NCBI GenBank assembly: GCA_036873755.1
Contig: JAVTVY010036975.1
Span: 62,001-126,000, forward strand
DNA length: 64,000 nt
Direction of reading: 5' to 3'
Origin: Hanleya hanleyi
Taxonomy: Eukaryota > Mollusca > Polyplacophora > Lepidopleurida > Hanleyidae
Part shown: piece after piece, positions 1 through 13,700 of the stretch
How positions within the stretch are numbered: position 1 is the stretch's first letter
How the letters are laid out: each line of letters opens with the position of its first letter
Notes under the pieces: generated by a model
What the model was told of the DNA's origin: nothing
Databases searched by the model: none
Seen by the model: the letters and a program-made list of their open reading frames with translations, nothing else
Program-made: the position numbers and the translations under genes

Positions 1-1936
1 TTCCCATGTATTAACATAGGCTATTATATGAATGATTTGAAGCAATATAATATACAATCATGAGTAATGCAGGATAAGCCATTTCAACTAGCTGTCAACT
101 TTTGGTCTTATAAACGATGAACATACAATTCAGTTTTGGAGCCTCCATAAGAAAGGATGGCTACCATTTTCCATGATATATGTAATATAACACGTTTTGA
201 AGACTTTCCTTTTCCGAACTAAAGGCATGAGACCAGTTTGAGGAACCTGGAATCGATTGCCTGGGCGTGTTTGTTTATACCACGCCCAACTAAATCCCCA
301 AAGGTAAGATCAGAAACACCCATTATGACCTTGTATACGGGTTTAAGGATAGCTGTCCCCATAGAGGGTCAAAATTGGTCATTTTTTTATTTCTGCATTC
401 AAATATTCACTATTTCCTCTAACATTTGGTGCAAAAATGAAATCAAAATTATAAATAGAAGTGCTTCAATATTAGGATTAAAAATTTAGTTTCCGAGGCA
501 CTGGAACAATCAAATAGATTGCCTTAGCTTGGGCTTGGCTACTATTATTTTTGTCTGTTAAATTTTCCTTTTCGAAACTCATTTACGCAGCATTATGGTA
601 AGCTAATTATCTATTAGTCCTACTTATTTACATTAATCTACCCCCTTCTGATCAAAACCATGCAAACGTCCGTATTTTTGTTTCTAATTATAACAGTGAC
701 ACTTCACTCAGACACCCGCCATGAAGTGATCTACACATGTGTGAACAATTCTCAGCTAAACAAGTTTTAGCAAGTTTTTTAAGTTTACATTGGACTTTAA
801 ACCGCCTTGATGAAAAAAACTCAGTGTAGTAGTTATCCAGAATAAACAGGAATTCGAGTAGGTCCCATTAGGCAGATTAAAAATGTATTTGACAATAGAA
901 TTTAAGCAAAAAATTTGGATTAATTCAACAGATGTATAGCTGGACACAATTTTGCTCGATTTTTAGCCTTTCATTTTTGTACAAAATCCGAGATTTAAAC
1001 GTTAATTTCTCGAAATGTATCCCTGATACGCTTTTGAAATTTGGCATGCTTGTTACTTATAAGGTGATCTAGTAAACTCTTTCTCACTTTTTGTAAGTTC
1101 GGATTAGTTTTTTAATTATTCAACTTTTAAGACAAACGACCGTACAAAAGTACGTTTTTTCAATCTATTTTAGTAAAATAGCTGTAAAAACAAAACCAGC
1201 CAAAAATTTAAAAAAATGAGATAACGTTTACTAGTTCAAATTGTCTCCTATCAAGGTATACCATCAAAGTTGAAACAAGACCAACAGTTTTCATGAAATT
1301 TCAATTGAAAAATGGACGCTATTGTTTTCATTTTAATTTTTTAAAATTGGAATATTTTCTACGCCCTACGACGTATGCTTTCATAAAATATATAGTTTAT
1401 TATGGTTATCTTGTATATTTATTGATACAGACGACAAATTATCACGGAAGTGCAAAAACTGCCTCTAAGGAGACAGCTATCCTATAAATATTAAAACTTC
1501 ACTGGCAATTGTGCTCTGGCACCTGTCAGTTATTATGACCGTATGCGGAATTATTGACATTTGCACACGAGAACAATAGGCTTATAAATCACGAGTCACC
1601 CTATAAATTGTGTCCGGCACCTGAAACTAGAAGTATGTATATAAATACGGGAAAACCAAATACATCCTCGAACATCATCTTAATGAATTGTACAAGTAGT
1701 CGTTGTGTAAACCTTTGGGTTGTACATAGCAGAAAGAAGCAAATAAGTTTTACGAGCTGTATCATGTCTATAGACAATCAAATAATTTACAGCGGAGTGC
1801 TCAAGTGTTCTAGTGTTCAGTTTGATCCCTGACAGAAAGCCGAACGTTCAAAATTACCAGCAGTAAACAGGGTAAAAATGTTTAGCCAAATGGATCACCT
1901 CAATTTTTTAGAATGGGAACTTTAATATATACATAC
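1..1936. other. No gene seen
   Basis: AT-rich DNA with short chance frames only. If the exon at 1937-2047 belongs to a live gene, this would be its intron, but no follow-on exon with the right phase was found. Confidence 0.5.
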
Positions 1937-2047
1937 CTCAGTCTACACACACTCGGGTAGTAAAGACAACCTTTCTTCACCTGTACGATCTTCAGTGTTG
2001 TCGCCGTGGCGGAAGACGCTAAGCCCACGAAAGCAAAGGCAACAAAC
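1937..2047 (-). CDS. Single exon of a paralogue of the 728-residue secreted protein
   Basis: A 111-base exon with acceptor TTTATCAG and donor GTATGT, open in one frame. It encodes a 22-residue hydrophobic, Ala/Val-rich segment (FVAFAFVGLASS and onward), then KKGCLYYPSVCRL. The second part matches GGCVYYSSICRD of the protein ending at 48839: identical at G, C, YY, S and CR, with conservative V/L and I/V. In both proteins a hydrophobic stretch of about 22 residues comes directly before. No further exon of this copy is visible, so it may run off the left edge or be a relic. The intron positions differ between the copies: here the hydrophobic part and the Cys motif share an exon. Confidence 0.45.
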
Positions 2048-3826
2048 CTGATAAAACCATTAAAACGGAATTTTGATGATGATATCGATGAATATTCTAC
2101 CGCTGTTGTGTTAGTCCAAGAGTTAGGGCACTTTTAATCGTACGTAAACAGTCAAAATGTTTAAGGATGATGCTCAGATCAGATTTTCTGCCGAATCTAA
2201 AAACGTGCATGTTGATTACCAAGGCGATTTGGATTACAAGACTTTTGAAAGGGTTTTTTTCAACGAAATTGATGAAAGTACAATAGCCAGATTTGTTACT
2301 GCGTCTCCATATTTGACTCCAAATCAAAGGCGCTGAACTGTCACCTGAGGAAAAGCCATATATTATCCATAGTCTCTGGCGAGAATTTCGTCCAAAATGC
2401 AATTAAAATTGCTGACGTCCATATAACATATCGCTAGAATTATCTCGCTCGTATTTTTATTTCTTATCGTAGGTTTCATCTCTTCCGGAAATTTGCAAGT
2501 AATGTCAAGGTTGCAACAAGTTTGAGGCAAGCTTGCAGCAATTGTAACGCTGTGCCAAAACTGTTGGGGAGAGTATGCCAACAGCGGCAGCCCCAATTGG
2601 TGATTCCACGGTGTGCCGGTGGTGGTAAACAGTGTGCAGAGAATGTAGTGAAATGAAGTTTTACCAGCTGTTTTTAGTTAACCCAATAAACAGGTCTGGG
2701 AACTTTTGACCCCAACATTTTCAAACTGGATAGGAATACATCACAGAAGAAACTATACATAAAAAGTTTACCACACGGAGCCACATGAAATTATAGTTAC
2801 TAGTGCAATGTTCTCAGAATAAACAATTAATTCTGAGAGAAAGGGTCATTGCAGGATTCTAATGTACATGGTATACTAACCTTTCCTATTCCTACCTACT
2901 TATGGTGCACATCAATACATATGTAATTTGGTTCAGCATTTTCAAATCCTGGCAGTTGGTGAGCAGAGAATGATGAGATAACATGTTTTGCAACTATGAT
3001 GAGTTGTTCCTGATAACTTATGTTTTCTGCATAATTTATACAATTTGCTGCCTTCCTGGTCATACATCGCTGATACTAGTTTGTGTGGTAAGTTTGTTAG
3101 AATACAAAGTAACAGCCTGATTATGGTTCAGACCAGTCCAGTGATAGTTTTTACTTATAGTTTTCTCTAGCATGTGCATGTTGACCATTGTGTTTCATGT
3201 TATCTAAGGGAATTGCATGCAATTTTGCATAAAATTGTTAGTTTTACCTCTAATCATATCTCTGAAATACAGTACCAGCAAAATTCACTGCTAATATTGT
3301 GTTCATTGTAGGAAAGAACATATTATGTGTATATGTTCTGTTTAGATTTCATTGCAAGATTTTGAGTACAATAGTTTGAGCAGAGTAAGTTATACTACGT
3401 TGAGGTCACCATCACATTTACAGAGCTCTGCAATACATGAAGTGTGTGCCTCTACACTCATGATCTTAGAACGTTACCCTGTGGCAGTCAGGGAGTGAGA
3501 TGAGAAATGTCTGGGGGTAAGGCAATCCCCCTACGAATAATGTGCTAATTTATTCCGCAACACGTAATCAGTTGAGGTCTATCGCTAGCGTCTTTGCAAA
3601 GGTGTGTAAAACTTACGTAAAGCGTGATGGGTAAATTCTGGTATGTTTGACCATGGGAGAGCACCAACCATGACCATAATGTAAATCCTATGGTTCCCTT
3701 TCTCTCGACATAATCAATGAATTGCGATTTCCGTTCAGAAACGGCAAGTTGACTCATTCATCGGGTTTATCACAGGACAGATTGAGTTGAAGAACTCCAA
3801 CATGCGTATATGGATCACAATTTATA
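2048..3826. other. No gene seen
   Basis: Three minus-strand frames of 70-101 codons lie here without domain, signal or splice support. No clear repeat. Confidence 0.5.
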
Positions 3827-4262
3827 AAGAATTACAAGCGTCTGGTTCGTCATTCATAATTCAGCCGTCGACCATTAAAGAATGTCCGCGGCCATAATCC
3901 AAAGACCTATCCTATTTTCATATAACAGCATTAGCACCAAATTCAGAAAGACAATCATAGTATACATAAGCACTGGCTAGTTTTCTGCAAGCGAGAAGCG
4001 GTCAACAGTTTTCAGTGATGCTGGCAAGACATCATGATGTTCCAAATAATCAAATCCGTATTGCTGATCAGTATTCTTAATCCATATGATATTCGTTGTA
4101 AAGTCGTCATCTAGAGAATGGTGTATCTCCGTCACGCTTTGATCGTGAGTGTTCGTATCAGCACCATGAGAACTTGAAGTACATGGGTTCAAACGGCCCC
4201 TAGCCCCGGGTTAAGCGGAATTAGACACGATACGAAACGTAACGTCATAGATTTTGCACGCT
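3827..4262 (-). mobile_element. 5'-truncated copy of the 55-kb retroelement 3' region
   Basis: Reverse-strand match to the 3' region at 55.53-55.95 kb: GGTCAACAGTTTTCAGTGAT, CATCATGATGTTCCAAA, the CACGCTTTGATCGTG block and the terminal CGTCTGGTTCGTCATTCATA. Almost the whole 3' region is present and the RT is absent, typical of truncated retrotransposition. Confidence 0.7.
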
Positions 4263-5280
4263 ATGCTCGTATTTTGCACAAAAAAAACACGATAGGAGTG
4301 AGAAGTATTTGGGAGGGAGAGCGGGTTGATCAGTTATCCTCGATATTAACTAATGCTCTTCCTCCGTTTACCTCTTCGTCCAGTTTTCTTACTATTTTCG
4401 AGGCCAGGAAATGGTTTATTTAATCAAAACCAAAATTATACATGAAAATATATACTACAAGTCTTGAAGACGAGATGCATGAGGTTAGAAATTGTGATAT
4501 CACTGTGACTCCATTACACAATCAATGATGACTGCTTGTTTAAGAAAGTGTGACCCAAATACGTGTTCAGGGGTACTTCAGCTCGCTCTTCCGTGTGATA
4601 ATCTTGATAAAAGACCCGATTTGCCCTTTCTGAATGGAAACCGTATTTCGTGGATTTTGCCGAAAGCAAACACGCTAATGATAAGCCTGAAATGATTAGC
4701 AATACCGTTATAGTTATAACTGAACGTTACCCGCCGGGTGGTTGCCGTGCCTGCAAACCAATACACACACATATTGCCGATTCTGCCGAGAAAGGTGGCA
4801 ATGGTAACTTTACTGCGAATTTCGTCACAACACTAGAGCGGTAATAGTCATATCTGGTAAAGCTATATGCACGATGGCTGCTGCACATTTTCTGAAAACA
4901 TGAACATAACCTACATGTAGAGATAAGGATACTAGCGAGATAGTTATAGACATGTGCTATATGAAATCAGCCATCTTGACTGAATTTTGATCGAAATCCT
5001 CGTATGAAACCATGGTGACCAACTATATATGTATTTTTCTCAGGTCTATGGACCTGTTCAGCACGTTCAATTCGAGGTCAAATATGGAGACGTAGTTACA
5101 TATCTGATAATTATGCTTTCGTTTTATCAATATTGTTGAAAGTTTGGTGAAAAATAAATCGAACGTTTCCTCAAAATGCACCAGCTTTGATCACCAAGAC
5201 GCACATTTTCAGATTCATCGCTCAATTCTGATCTAGAAAAAATATTTTGGCATCGGGCGTAGTCTGTTATAAATCACATC

Positions 5281-6025
5281 GTAAATTCACAGTTAAATGT
5301 ACTGGCAGAAAAGGCGCCAGTACATTCAACTGTACAATTACGTTACACCGTATTTTACAATTACCGCTTTTAACAGCCTTTAACCTGTAAAATGTTGCAC
5401 TGTATTTTATAATTACCGTTTTATAGACAGGCATTCAACTGTAAATCAGGTTGCACTGTAATTCACAACTACCATTTTTAAACATCCTTTAAACTGTATA
5501 ATTATAAGTAACACCGTTGTCTGCAATTATCCGTTCCGCGGAAACGTAGATCACTGGAAGATCGAAATGACCATTGCTTATACGCGTATTTCAGTTCTTC
5601 GTGTTTATCACAAGTTTCGTAAATAATCACGAAGGAATCTGTGAAATTATTACACGAATATACTATTCATAAGTAGAGTACAAGTCAGATAGAACCAAAA
5701 CCAAACCGTTTTATAGAACGAAAATTAAGGTTAGCCGCCGCGTCCCTCCCGTTGCGCGTTCTGATAATGCTCTGAATGTTTTATCGCACAACGCAGATGT
5801 TGGATGTTTCCTGCAACTTGGCGTTTTGTGTGCAAAAAAGGATATCAACCTCCATTTAGAGAAAATAGGAATGTTATGTCACGTTTGTGCGCAGTTCACC
5901 ATTCCAGTAGATGTTAACTGAAATATCACAGTTAAATTTACAGATTAATGCGTTTACGATTAAATGTACTGTAAATACCAACATACAATTACTGTGAAAT
6001 AACGGTAATTTAGAACAGTGTAATT
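5281..6025. repeat. Degenerate repeats with ACAGTTAAATGTACTG and TTACAATTACCG motifs
   Basis: A short hairpin (CAGTTAAATGTACTGGC with GCCAGTACATTCAACTG, 5291-5335) is followed by about three diverged units of about 58 bases with TTGCACTGTATTTTATAATT. Related text returns near 5930-6025 (ACTGTGAAATAACGGTAATT). Between them nothing coding is seen. Confidence 0.5.
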
Positions 6026-7592
6026 TATTAAAGTGCCCTAGCTCTTGGAATATGAGTATATTGGGAGAGCATGTGTACATTTCCCACCCTCACATAAATT
6101 ACAGTCCAGTCTGTACAGCTAGCCCAACAGCAATCATTTGGTGGTTAGTTACCTACACTAAATATTTCTCTTACATGTCTTCCACCTGTAAGATGACGTA
6201 AATTACACTATCGAATGAAAGCAACCAGAATCCATCTCGTAGGCCTATTATTATACTGAGTGTTATTATTATATGCACTTACTTGAACTCAGCTGGAGGC
6301 TTGCACAGTAGAATCAGAAAATAAACCGGAAGTGCTAGATTGGCCAGATGATTGGTTACATGTAACTGTGCGAAAATCGGGAACACAGGAAATGGCAATC
6401 GCAGCATCTAATTGGATAAGTGGTAGTGTCCAAGTCCTTCATTGAACTGATACGGTCTTGGAATTTTGTCAGATATCTACGGAAAACCCTCTACCAGAAA
6501 GAATCCCTTCTCCCTATGAATCCCCGCCCTTGTCTTACCGAATCGTAAATAAGTATCATTCTAAGGAACCGGAGGTCCTGTTTCATAAAAGAGAGCTTCG
6601 TATGCATTTTAATGCTAACTTACCAGAAAAATCTTTTTACCCTAGCAGCAGAAGAATCTGAAATATGGAGAAAATAGAAGACGCATTATTACACAATGTT
6701 GATTTACGAACCTTTTATCTCTTAATTCCGACGAGACAATTATCAAACTGTTATCTCAAAGTGTTGGTCGCTGAGAGATATTACATTCACCTTTCCACCA
6801 ACCCCTTCACCTGATTTCACAAACTCCCTATATTATATTATATATATCTCCATTTAAAAGTTTCTCCATGCACGACCATTTTGAGGAAGACACTATGATC
6901 CGCCTTACCAAATGCGCATAAATGGGAGACTGATGGGAAAGCGATGTCCCGAAAAGGTATGTTGCACTTATAGATTCGCACACGTTTTGGGAATCATTCT
7001 AATGGACTTGGCTATGGACATAGACAGGGGCTACGGAAGCGGGGTTTTGGGGGATTTTTAATATCGCCGCCTGTTATTTTAAGCAAAAACCTGAGGTGAC
7101 AAGTTATGAGTTCTCGACTCCTATCGAGAGGATCTTTCTTCCAATTACCGACAATTGACAATTTTAACTGCAACTGTTTTATGATGAGCAAGTTTACGCA
7201 GGTTTATGTTAGTCCGTTAATTATTCCGTTTGTAATCATAATTCACGTTGCATAATTTCCTTGAAAAACTCTTGAGTAGATTTGATTTCCAGTGTTTCTT
7301 TATGATCTCCATTCCAAACCGTGGATTTTGTTTTCGAAAAACGTAAAAATAGAAGAGAAATTCAGCGATGATTTGTAATTGGATTTGCCGAAAATCACCT
7401 TGAATGCGTCTCAGACCCCAGGTCAAAGAGGACCCTCGTCTTTATTGCTGGGTTATTTGACCCCCTCCTCCACATTCGTAAGAGCTTCCGCGGTACATAT
7501 GTTAATTCATATACATTTTTTCTCCCATCATCCCTGTAGGATATTGCGCGGAATAATCGCATTATACAATGCATGTATACATGGACACTTAC
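6026..7592. other. No gene seen; missing 3' end of the Kazal gene could lie here
   Basis: The Kazal gene needs at least one more phase-1 exon to the left of 7593. I found no exon here with an acceptor, the right phase and an open frame to a stop. AT-rich; a short TATA run at 6835-6850. Confidence 0.4.
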
Positions 7593-7754
7593 GATGGACA
7601 CATTCAAAATGGAGCGACGAGTCGAACTCCCAGGTTACTTCACCAGTCGTGTTGTTCCTTATTGCATATACAATGCCGCCTTTACTGTCTTCTGGATACA
7701 CAGAGCCTTGTCTCATCCTCATAGATATCATAGTCTCTGACTCGTTGTGCAAAC
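7593..7754 (-). CDS. Exon 5: second half of the Cys-bounded extracellular domain
   Basis: Exactly 54 codons, phase 1 to phase 1, acceptor TTTCAG and donor GTAAGT. It continues the exon-4 domain with NESET, GSVYPEDSKGGIVYA and a closing WEFDSSLHFEC, where the Cys would pair with the one opening exon 4. One sequon (NNTT) is present, which fits secretion. The following exon was not found in the 7.5 kb to the left. Confidence 0.65.
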
Positions 7755-10700
7755 CTGAAATACAGTTAAGGACATAAATAAGGGCAGGCCTTAGACGCAT
7801 AGTGTTACCCCACATTGCAATAATCTGATTGGCTGCCTAAATACACGGAGAACAATCTCAAAAACTGATAATAATAATTAGATGGTTTATTGAGGATTTC
7901 GTAGGTTGATTTGCATACCAGTGTCTTCAAGATTTAGTCAACGCAAACCCAACAGATCATAGTCTTTACATATCAGAGCATTCCCATAGAAGCTATATCG
8001 ATGTAATGCTTACCAACTACCCACGTGTTCCACTCTTTGAGAAAGAAAAGCTGCACACCATCCATATTAGTTGAACGGTATATTGGTTTGTTGTCTTGAT
8101 CGACACCCGTTCGAATGAACTCCGCTCTAAGATCGGGGTACGTTTGACTGTTGGTTAACTTGAGTAGATCACACGCTCCTGTGGAACGTAGAATATTAAA
8201 ACATACGGCCTACATGTGAATCGGTGACATTTGATGTGCCATGGCATGGATGACAATGACACATACCGTGTTCACAGTATGTGACTTGGTGATGACATAT
8301 GACACAGTGAGGCTATGAGACATGATTGTGACAATGTGATGACGTAGTAATGTCATGTAGTGTGGTGATAACACCACTAAACAAGATGTATTCTGGTGCA
8401 TTTTGAATGCGAATTTCAACCTTTACTATTTTTTACTTTTACTCCAGCAAATGGTTTGCGCATCAATACTTTTTCAGACTTGGATAGATGAGAGTATTTT
8501 CAGTGAATTATTTTGAATTTGTGATTATATATTGGATTTAGATATTGAATTTCCAAGCTGTTTTCTGTTTCCGTTCCGTTAAGATGCATCGGAACTCTGC
8601 TTCAATACGTATTATACATGTACATGTACGCACTTGCATTAATTTATGCAAATTCAAGATACGTCATAGCGAATCGATCTAACATTTATCTTGATATAAT
8701 AACACCGACAACGGCTACCTTTTCTATTTTAACAACTGTTTGCTGGCCCACTGTGATCAATGCACGCTCGTCATCGATGTTGAGTTTCTGTGTCAAATCT
8801 ATTATTTGAAAAGTCATGATGTTTCTTCAAATTATTTGGGTAAGATTCGCCTATCGCCTACGTGTTTTCATCACTCACATGCGTTTTTGATCTTTCTTGC
8901 GCATACACAGATTCCGCTGCGCCTATATTGTGGAAGTCGTGCACCCTCTCATTACACCCGGGAAGATTATATCTTAGAGCGTAGTGGCAGTACGAAACCA
9001 CTGGGAGTCCCGGAGATATTGGCTCAGGCTGCTCCACACGAAGCGTCATTGATGATGACACTGCGCTGTAATTTGCTTCTAAAACAGATACTGTGAAGCC
9101 CGAGAACAATCTTCTTAGCCTCAAGATTTCAACTCTGGTGTGAGCAACGGAGGACTGAATTGGTGACATGCGAGCTTCACCCCAAGTTCCAACGACAGAG
9201 TCGGTTTTGATTGGACTAGAAACATCCCTTTTCAGGCGCTATAACCCAATACGTAGCATTCGATGTCTTCAATTTACCGAGGAACAGACAACAAACACAA
9301 TGTACCCGCACGCAAACAGTTGTCAAATATTCGAAAAAATGCGCTTTAAATTGGCGTAGACGTTCCATACATTTTGCATATATTATTGATATGACATATA
9401 CGCTGGAACATAGCGAAAGACAAACAGAAGATGAAAGCTAAACAAAATAAAAAATCCTCCGTATTTTCGCGAATTGCTCCAGAAATATTCGGCAAATATG
9501 TTCCTGAAGCACCATGACGAAAGCTTTATTTATTTCTTATTGTTTAATCATAGATGCGAGACGTTCCATCGACAAAGGTTGCACGCTGATGTACTTCAGC
9601 TTTTATTGTCGTTAATTACTATGAAAGAAAATCATTCAGGACAGAGTTACAGTGTTGCAGTGTGGTTTACTTTCATCAACTTTTTTACGGGCTCATGTTC
9701 TACGTGCTGATATTGTGAAGATAATGAAATGAAGAAACTTACCACATGATCGTAGATCCGTTTCCATTGGGAGTTGACCGTCACAAAGTCGAACAGCGAA
9801 ATCACAAGCGGAGTCATACATTCTGCCTTGATCATCGCAGACGACACCACCATCGCCATGACAACGGGAGGTAACATTGCTTGCGCAGACACACTCGTCC
9901 CCATCATACCATTCCCAGTCATTACACGGGTGAAGTGGATACCCTGATGAATACATACATGATTTTTTTTTTGCAGTTATCAAAGCAGCCATATTTTCAA
10001 GATAAATGATCGCCTAAGATAGTCATGGTGTGTGAGGCAACCATGCCGAACTCTGGTAGGTAGGTAGAAAGTGTATCCTATTGCAACTAGTAAGGCGAAT
10101 GTACTCAGAGTCTAGAGCATAAAAAGATACTCCGAACAATGTAATATATCTTACTGACATGTAGATCTACTCGTAACTATAAAATATTATACAGCCATAT
10201 GAGCTAGGCAGACCAAGAACCCATCTGGAAGGATAGGCTAAGCAAATATAATCCGATCCATGGTCTATTTCTATATTATTTTTATACGCCCGTCGTAAGA
10301 TGAAGGGCTTATAATGCGATAACGATCTCAATTTCCGTCCGTTTGTTAATTTTGCTTATCCGTGCGGTTTCTCCAGTTTCATGTCATGGATTGGTACCGT
10401 ACCAAACGTTGGCTATACCTTACCCATGGTGTAAATATCAACCTTATTCATCTGGGGTTAAAAATAAAAGTCAAGGTCATTGTGGTTGAAAAATCAGTGA
10501 ATCGTTGAAACTTGTTATGTTTTTGACATAACTACAGTTCGGAGATGTGGATTATGACGGCAAGGAAGAAGCTTACTGATTTTTATCCCTCAACCAGTTT
10601 TGGCGGCAGGGTATTGCTTGGTTCGTCCATGTGTCTGTTCTTCTCGTTTGTTAACCCTACCTAGTCATTAATTTTTGGGATCTGTCAAGGCCTGGGGAGG

Positions 10701-13700
10701 ACATTTCGGTCCCCTAACTATTTTTCTTACCTATTCAGCTAGAGAGCTGATACTTACAACACTATGCCTTTGAGTCAGGCTCTACCTTCAAATCTAAAAC
10801 AAATTCAAAATGGCCGCTTTGATGACGTCATTTTCGGAAAGGCAATTTTTTTGTCCATTTTCGAATTTCTATATTATGCAATTTCTTCGCAAATAAAAAA
10901 ACTGCATGATAAATTAGTAAATAATAATCTGACGTGGCATAAAATAGTTTTTGTCCACGTTTTCCAGCAGAAAAGCGGGAATTTGAAGCAAAATGACGAA
11001 AACATCACCAGGCCTGGTAGGAATAACACAATATCTATTGAAGTATTATAGCCAGGCTTTCTAACATCATACATGATTTGCAACTGGCGATGGGTCCGAA
11101 GCCTAGTGAAGATCTTGGCACGGTCTAATTCTAGTTCGGCATTTCAAAATTACACTACAGTACATATGCAGCTGGTGATTAATTGAAAGCCTATTCAAGA
11201 TAACAGACCTTGACTGATTTCATCAAGGCCAAATTCTAGTTATTAACATATGTTTTATGGGTTATAGTTCGGCATGCATGGGAGTATTATTAACACAAGT
11301 ACTGTGTGTAATTTTCTTAGTGCGCAAGCAACTTTAACATAAATCTTGAGTTGCTTCAATGAAATTATGTAGTCCAATATTACACAAACATGCATTGTTA
11401 TTCCAAAAGAATATGGAAAAAACATCCGTACCTGTTTCATCTCCTAGAGCTGGTGTAGTATTAGCTTTCTGATATTTTCTAGATATACTCCTCTTTCTCT
11501 GACTTCCATTCGTTGCAAGAACTGAATAAAAAAGGAATCAAAATTTTCAAAGATCGAAACTTCAACGATAGTAATGCAAAATGAACATGATCAACAGATT
11601 AAATACACACATTTGAAGTCAGTACACTGTCAGACCTTTTGGGTATAACGTGACATACCCAAAATAGTTGGGTCATAATGAACCAAACTGTCTGGGTCAA
11701 AATGGAATTTGACCAAAACTCTTCGGGTCCGTCAAGTCTATAGCTAAAAATAACTGGTCAATTTGACCCAATCCTTCTGACAGTGTAGAATGATCGAGGA
11801 AAAATGTTCAATCGAGTTCAATATAAGAATTATTCAATACGAGTTATGAGTTCAATCCCTCATTCAAATTGAGAGTTAGATCAGTCATTCAACAACATTA
11901 CACAGAGTCTTCTGACCAGAGATCAAGAGAGGCATATTAGCTGCCCCCACGTGATCTAGGTTTGCCGAGATTATTCTCGGGCGACGATTGTCTCCATATT
12001 CACTGTACCTATTATCAGAAACATTTATCTAGGTAGTTTCCAGAAAATTCGAAAAAGAATATCAGTTTCATATTTCGGCAAGAGGCAGCTTAGGCCATCA
12101 ACATTCGAAAAAAAAGATAGAATTATGGAGTTACCAGGACATTTTTTCCATAATCTGGGATGATGTATGGTATACTTGAAAGATTTATCTGTATGGTAAT
12201 ATTTAGGATTGGTAGGGATTTTATTAGTAAATGCCTGTATTTCCAATGGCAGATACATGTGTTTACTTCAAGATGCCTCAAGTTTTTCATAATGTCATAA
12301 AATCTAATAAAAATCGGTTTTGCCAGATTTTTTCGTCAGGGCAGTAGCATGCCATCACGGCCTGCCCTCATGGCATACCATGGTCATAATGCAATAATTA
12401 CCCTGATTTCGCCACGACAGTTTGCCGCAGCGTTCTTTCGTTATGGAGAATACTTTATCCAATCAAGAGTTTTCAATGATGCCGGCAAAACATCATTATG
12501 TTCCAAAAATATAAAATCCATATCGCAGATCATTATTCTTAATTATATAACTTTCGTTGTAAAGTCGTTATCTAGAATATAATGTATCTCAGTCACGCTT
12601 TGATTGTGGCTGTTCATGTAAACACTATGGGGATCTTGTGTCTTCATCACCCGAACGATAAGCGAACAACGCAAAAAAGGGAAATTAGCGTTGTGTAGTT
12701 TAACTGAATATATGACTTTGTGAGTTTATTTTCCTTTCCATGTCTGAACGTGGTTTACTCGCTCGGACATGGTACTAAGAATTGTTTTATCTGTTGTCAC
12801 AATCGAATAGGGGAGGGCCTCCACACATTCTTCCTTCCAAATTTTGAAAGAGTATTTTCTGGGTGGATTCAATCAAACAATATTTAATATCAATATTTCA
12901 AACAAAATAAATAGTTTTGTGCCCTTTTGCGACAACTATACAAATTTAGCCATCAAAACATTACAACGTACTTATCTTTGATCCGGGCATGGTACTAAAT
13001 TTTCCAATTAAACACAAAATACATTGGTCATGGGAAAAGTTGCCGCTTACGATTATATTGAACCAATAGGCCCTCAAATCACTTACTTTCAGCTTTTAAA
13101 GTTCCAGCTCTAGAAACGTTGGAATGCAAATAATCACAGTATTCCATAATGTCAGCATCCAACCTGGTAGGCATTGAAAACTAAAACATAATGCAGTTTG
13201 TTGCATGAACAAATTCTTCGTAGTTCCTGAGATACGGTCAGTGCAACCTGGAGAAAGTTCTCAGAAATTCTTATATGAAAATGAGGCCAGCGATATCATG
13301 TTTGTAATTCAAGATAATTAAATAATTTCTCTAGTATTTTTTACTTCTAAAAATCAGAACGATCTGATCTGATTTTTAACTTTACTACTCCTTGTGTTAC
13401 TGCAAATTTCTTTTTCAGTGATAAATATGATAATATGATAAATGGTCATGATTGGCAACCCAGTACTATGGGCTGCCATTCCTAATTTATCAAATTTATA
13501 AACATGATTTAACCATATCTGGCCTGGGCTTTTTGGGACCTGTCCTGGCCGGGGGGGGGGGGGCGAAATCCCCCCCTCCACTCCCCTAATTATTTTTCTT
13601 ACTCCTTGAGCCAGGAGGCTGAAACTTACCACACCATATCCTTGGGTCAAGCTCTACCAGAAAATGTGAAAAAGTCCAAGATGGCCGCCTTGATCACGTC

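Noticed and set aside
13086..13144. Possible extra exon of the Kazal gene (MEYCDYLHSNVSRAG, donor GTAAGT)
   Set aside because: Its donor fits phase 1, but no acceptor gives a phase-1 entry without a stop, while exon 1 joins directly to the exon at 11521 in frame. It could still be an alternative first exon.
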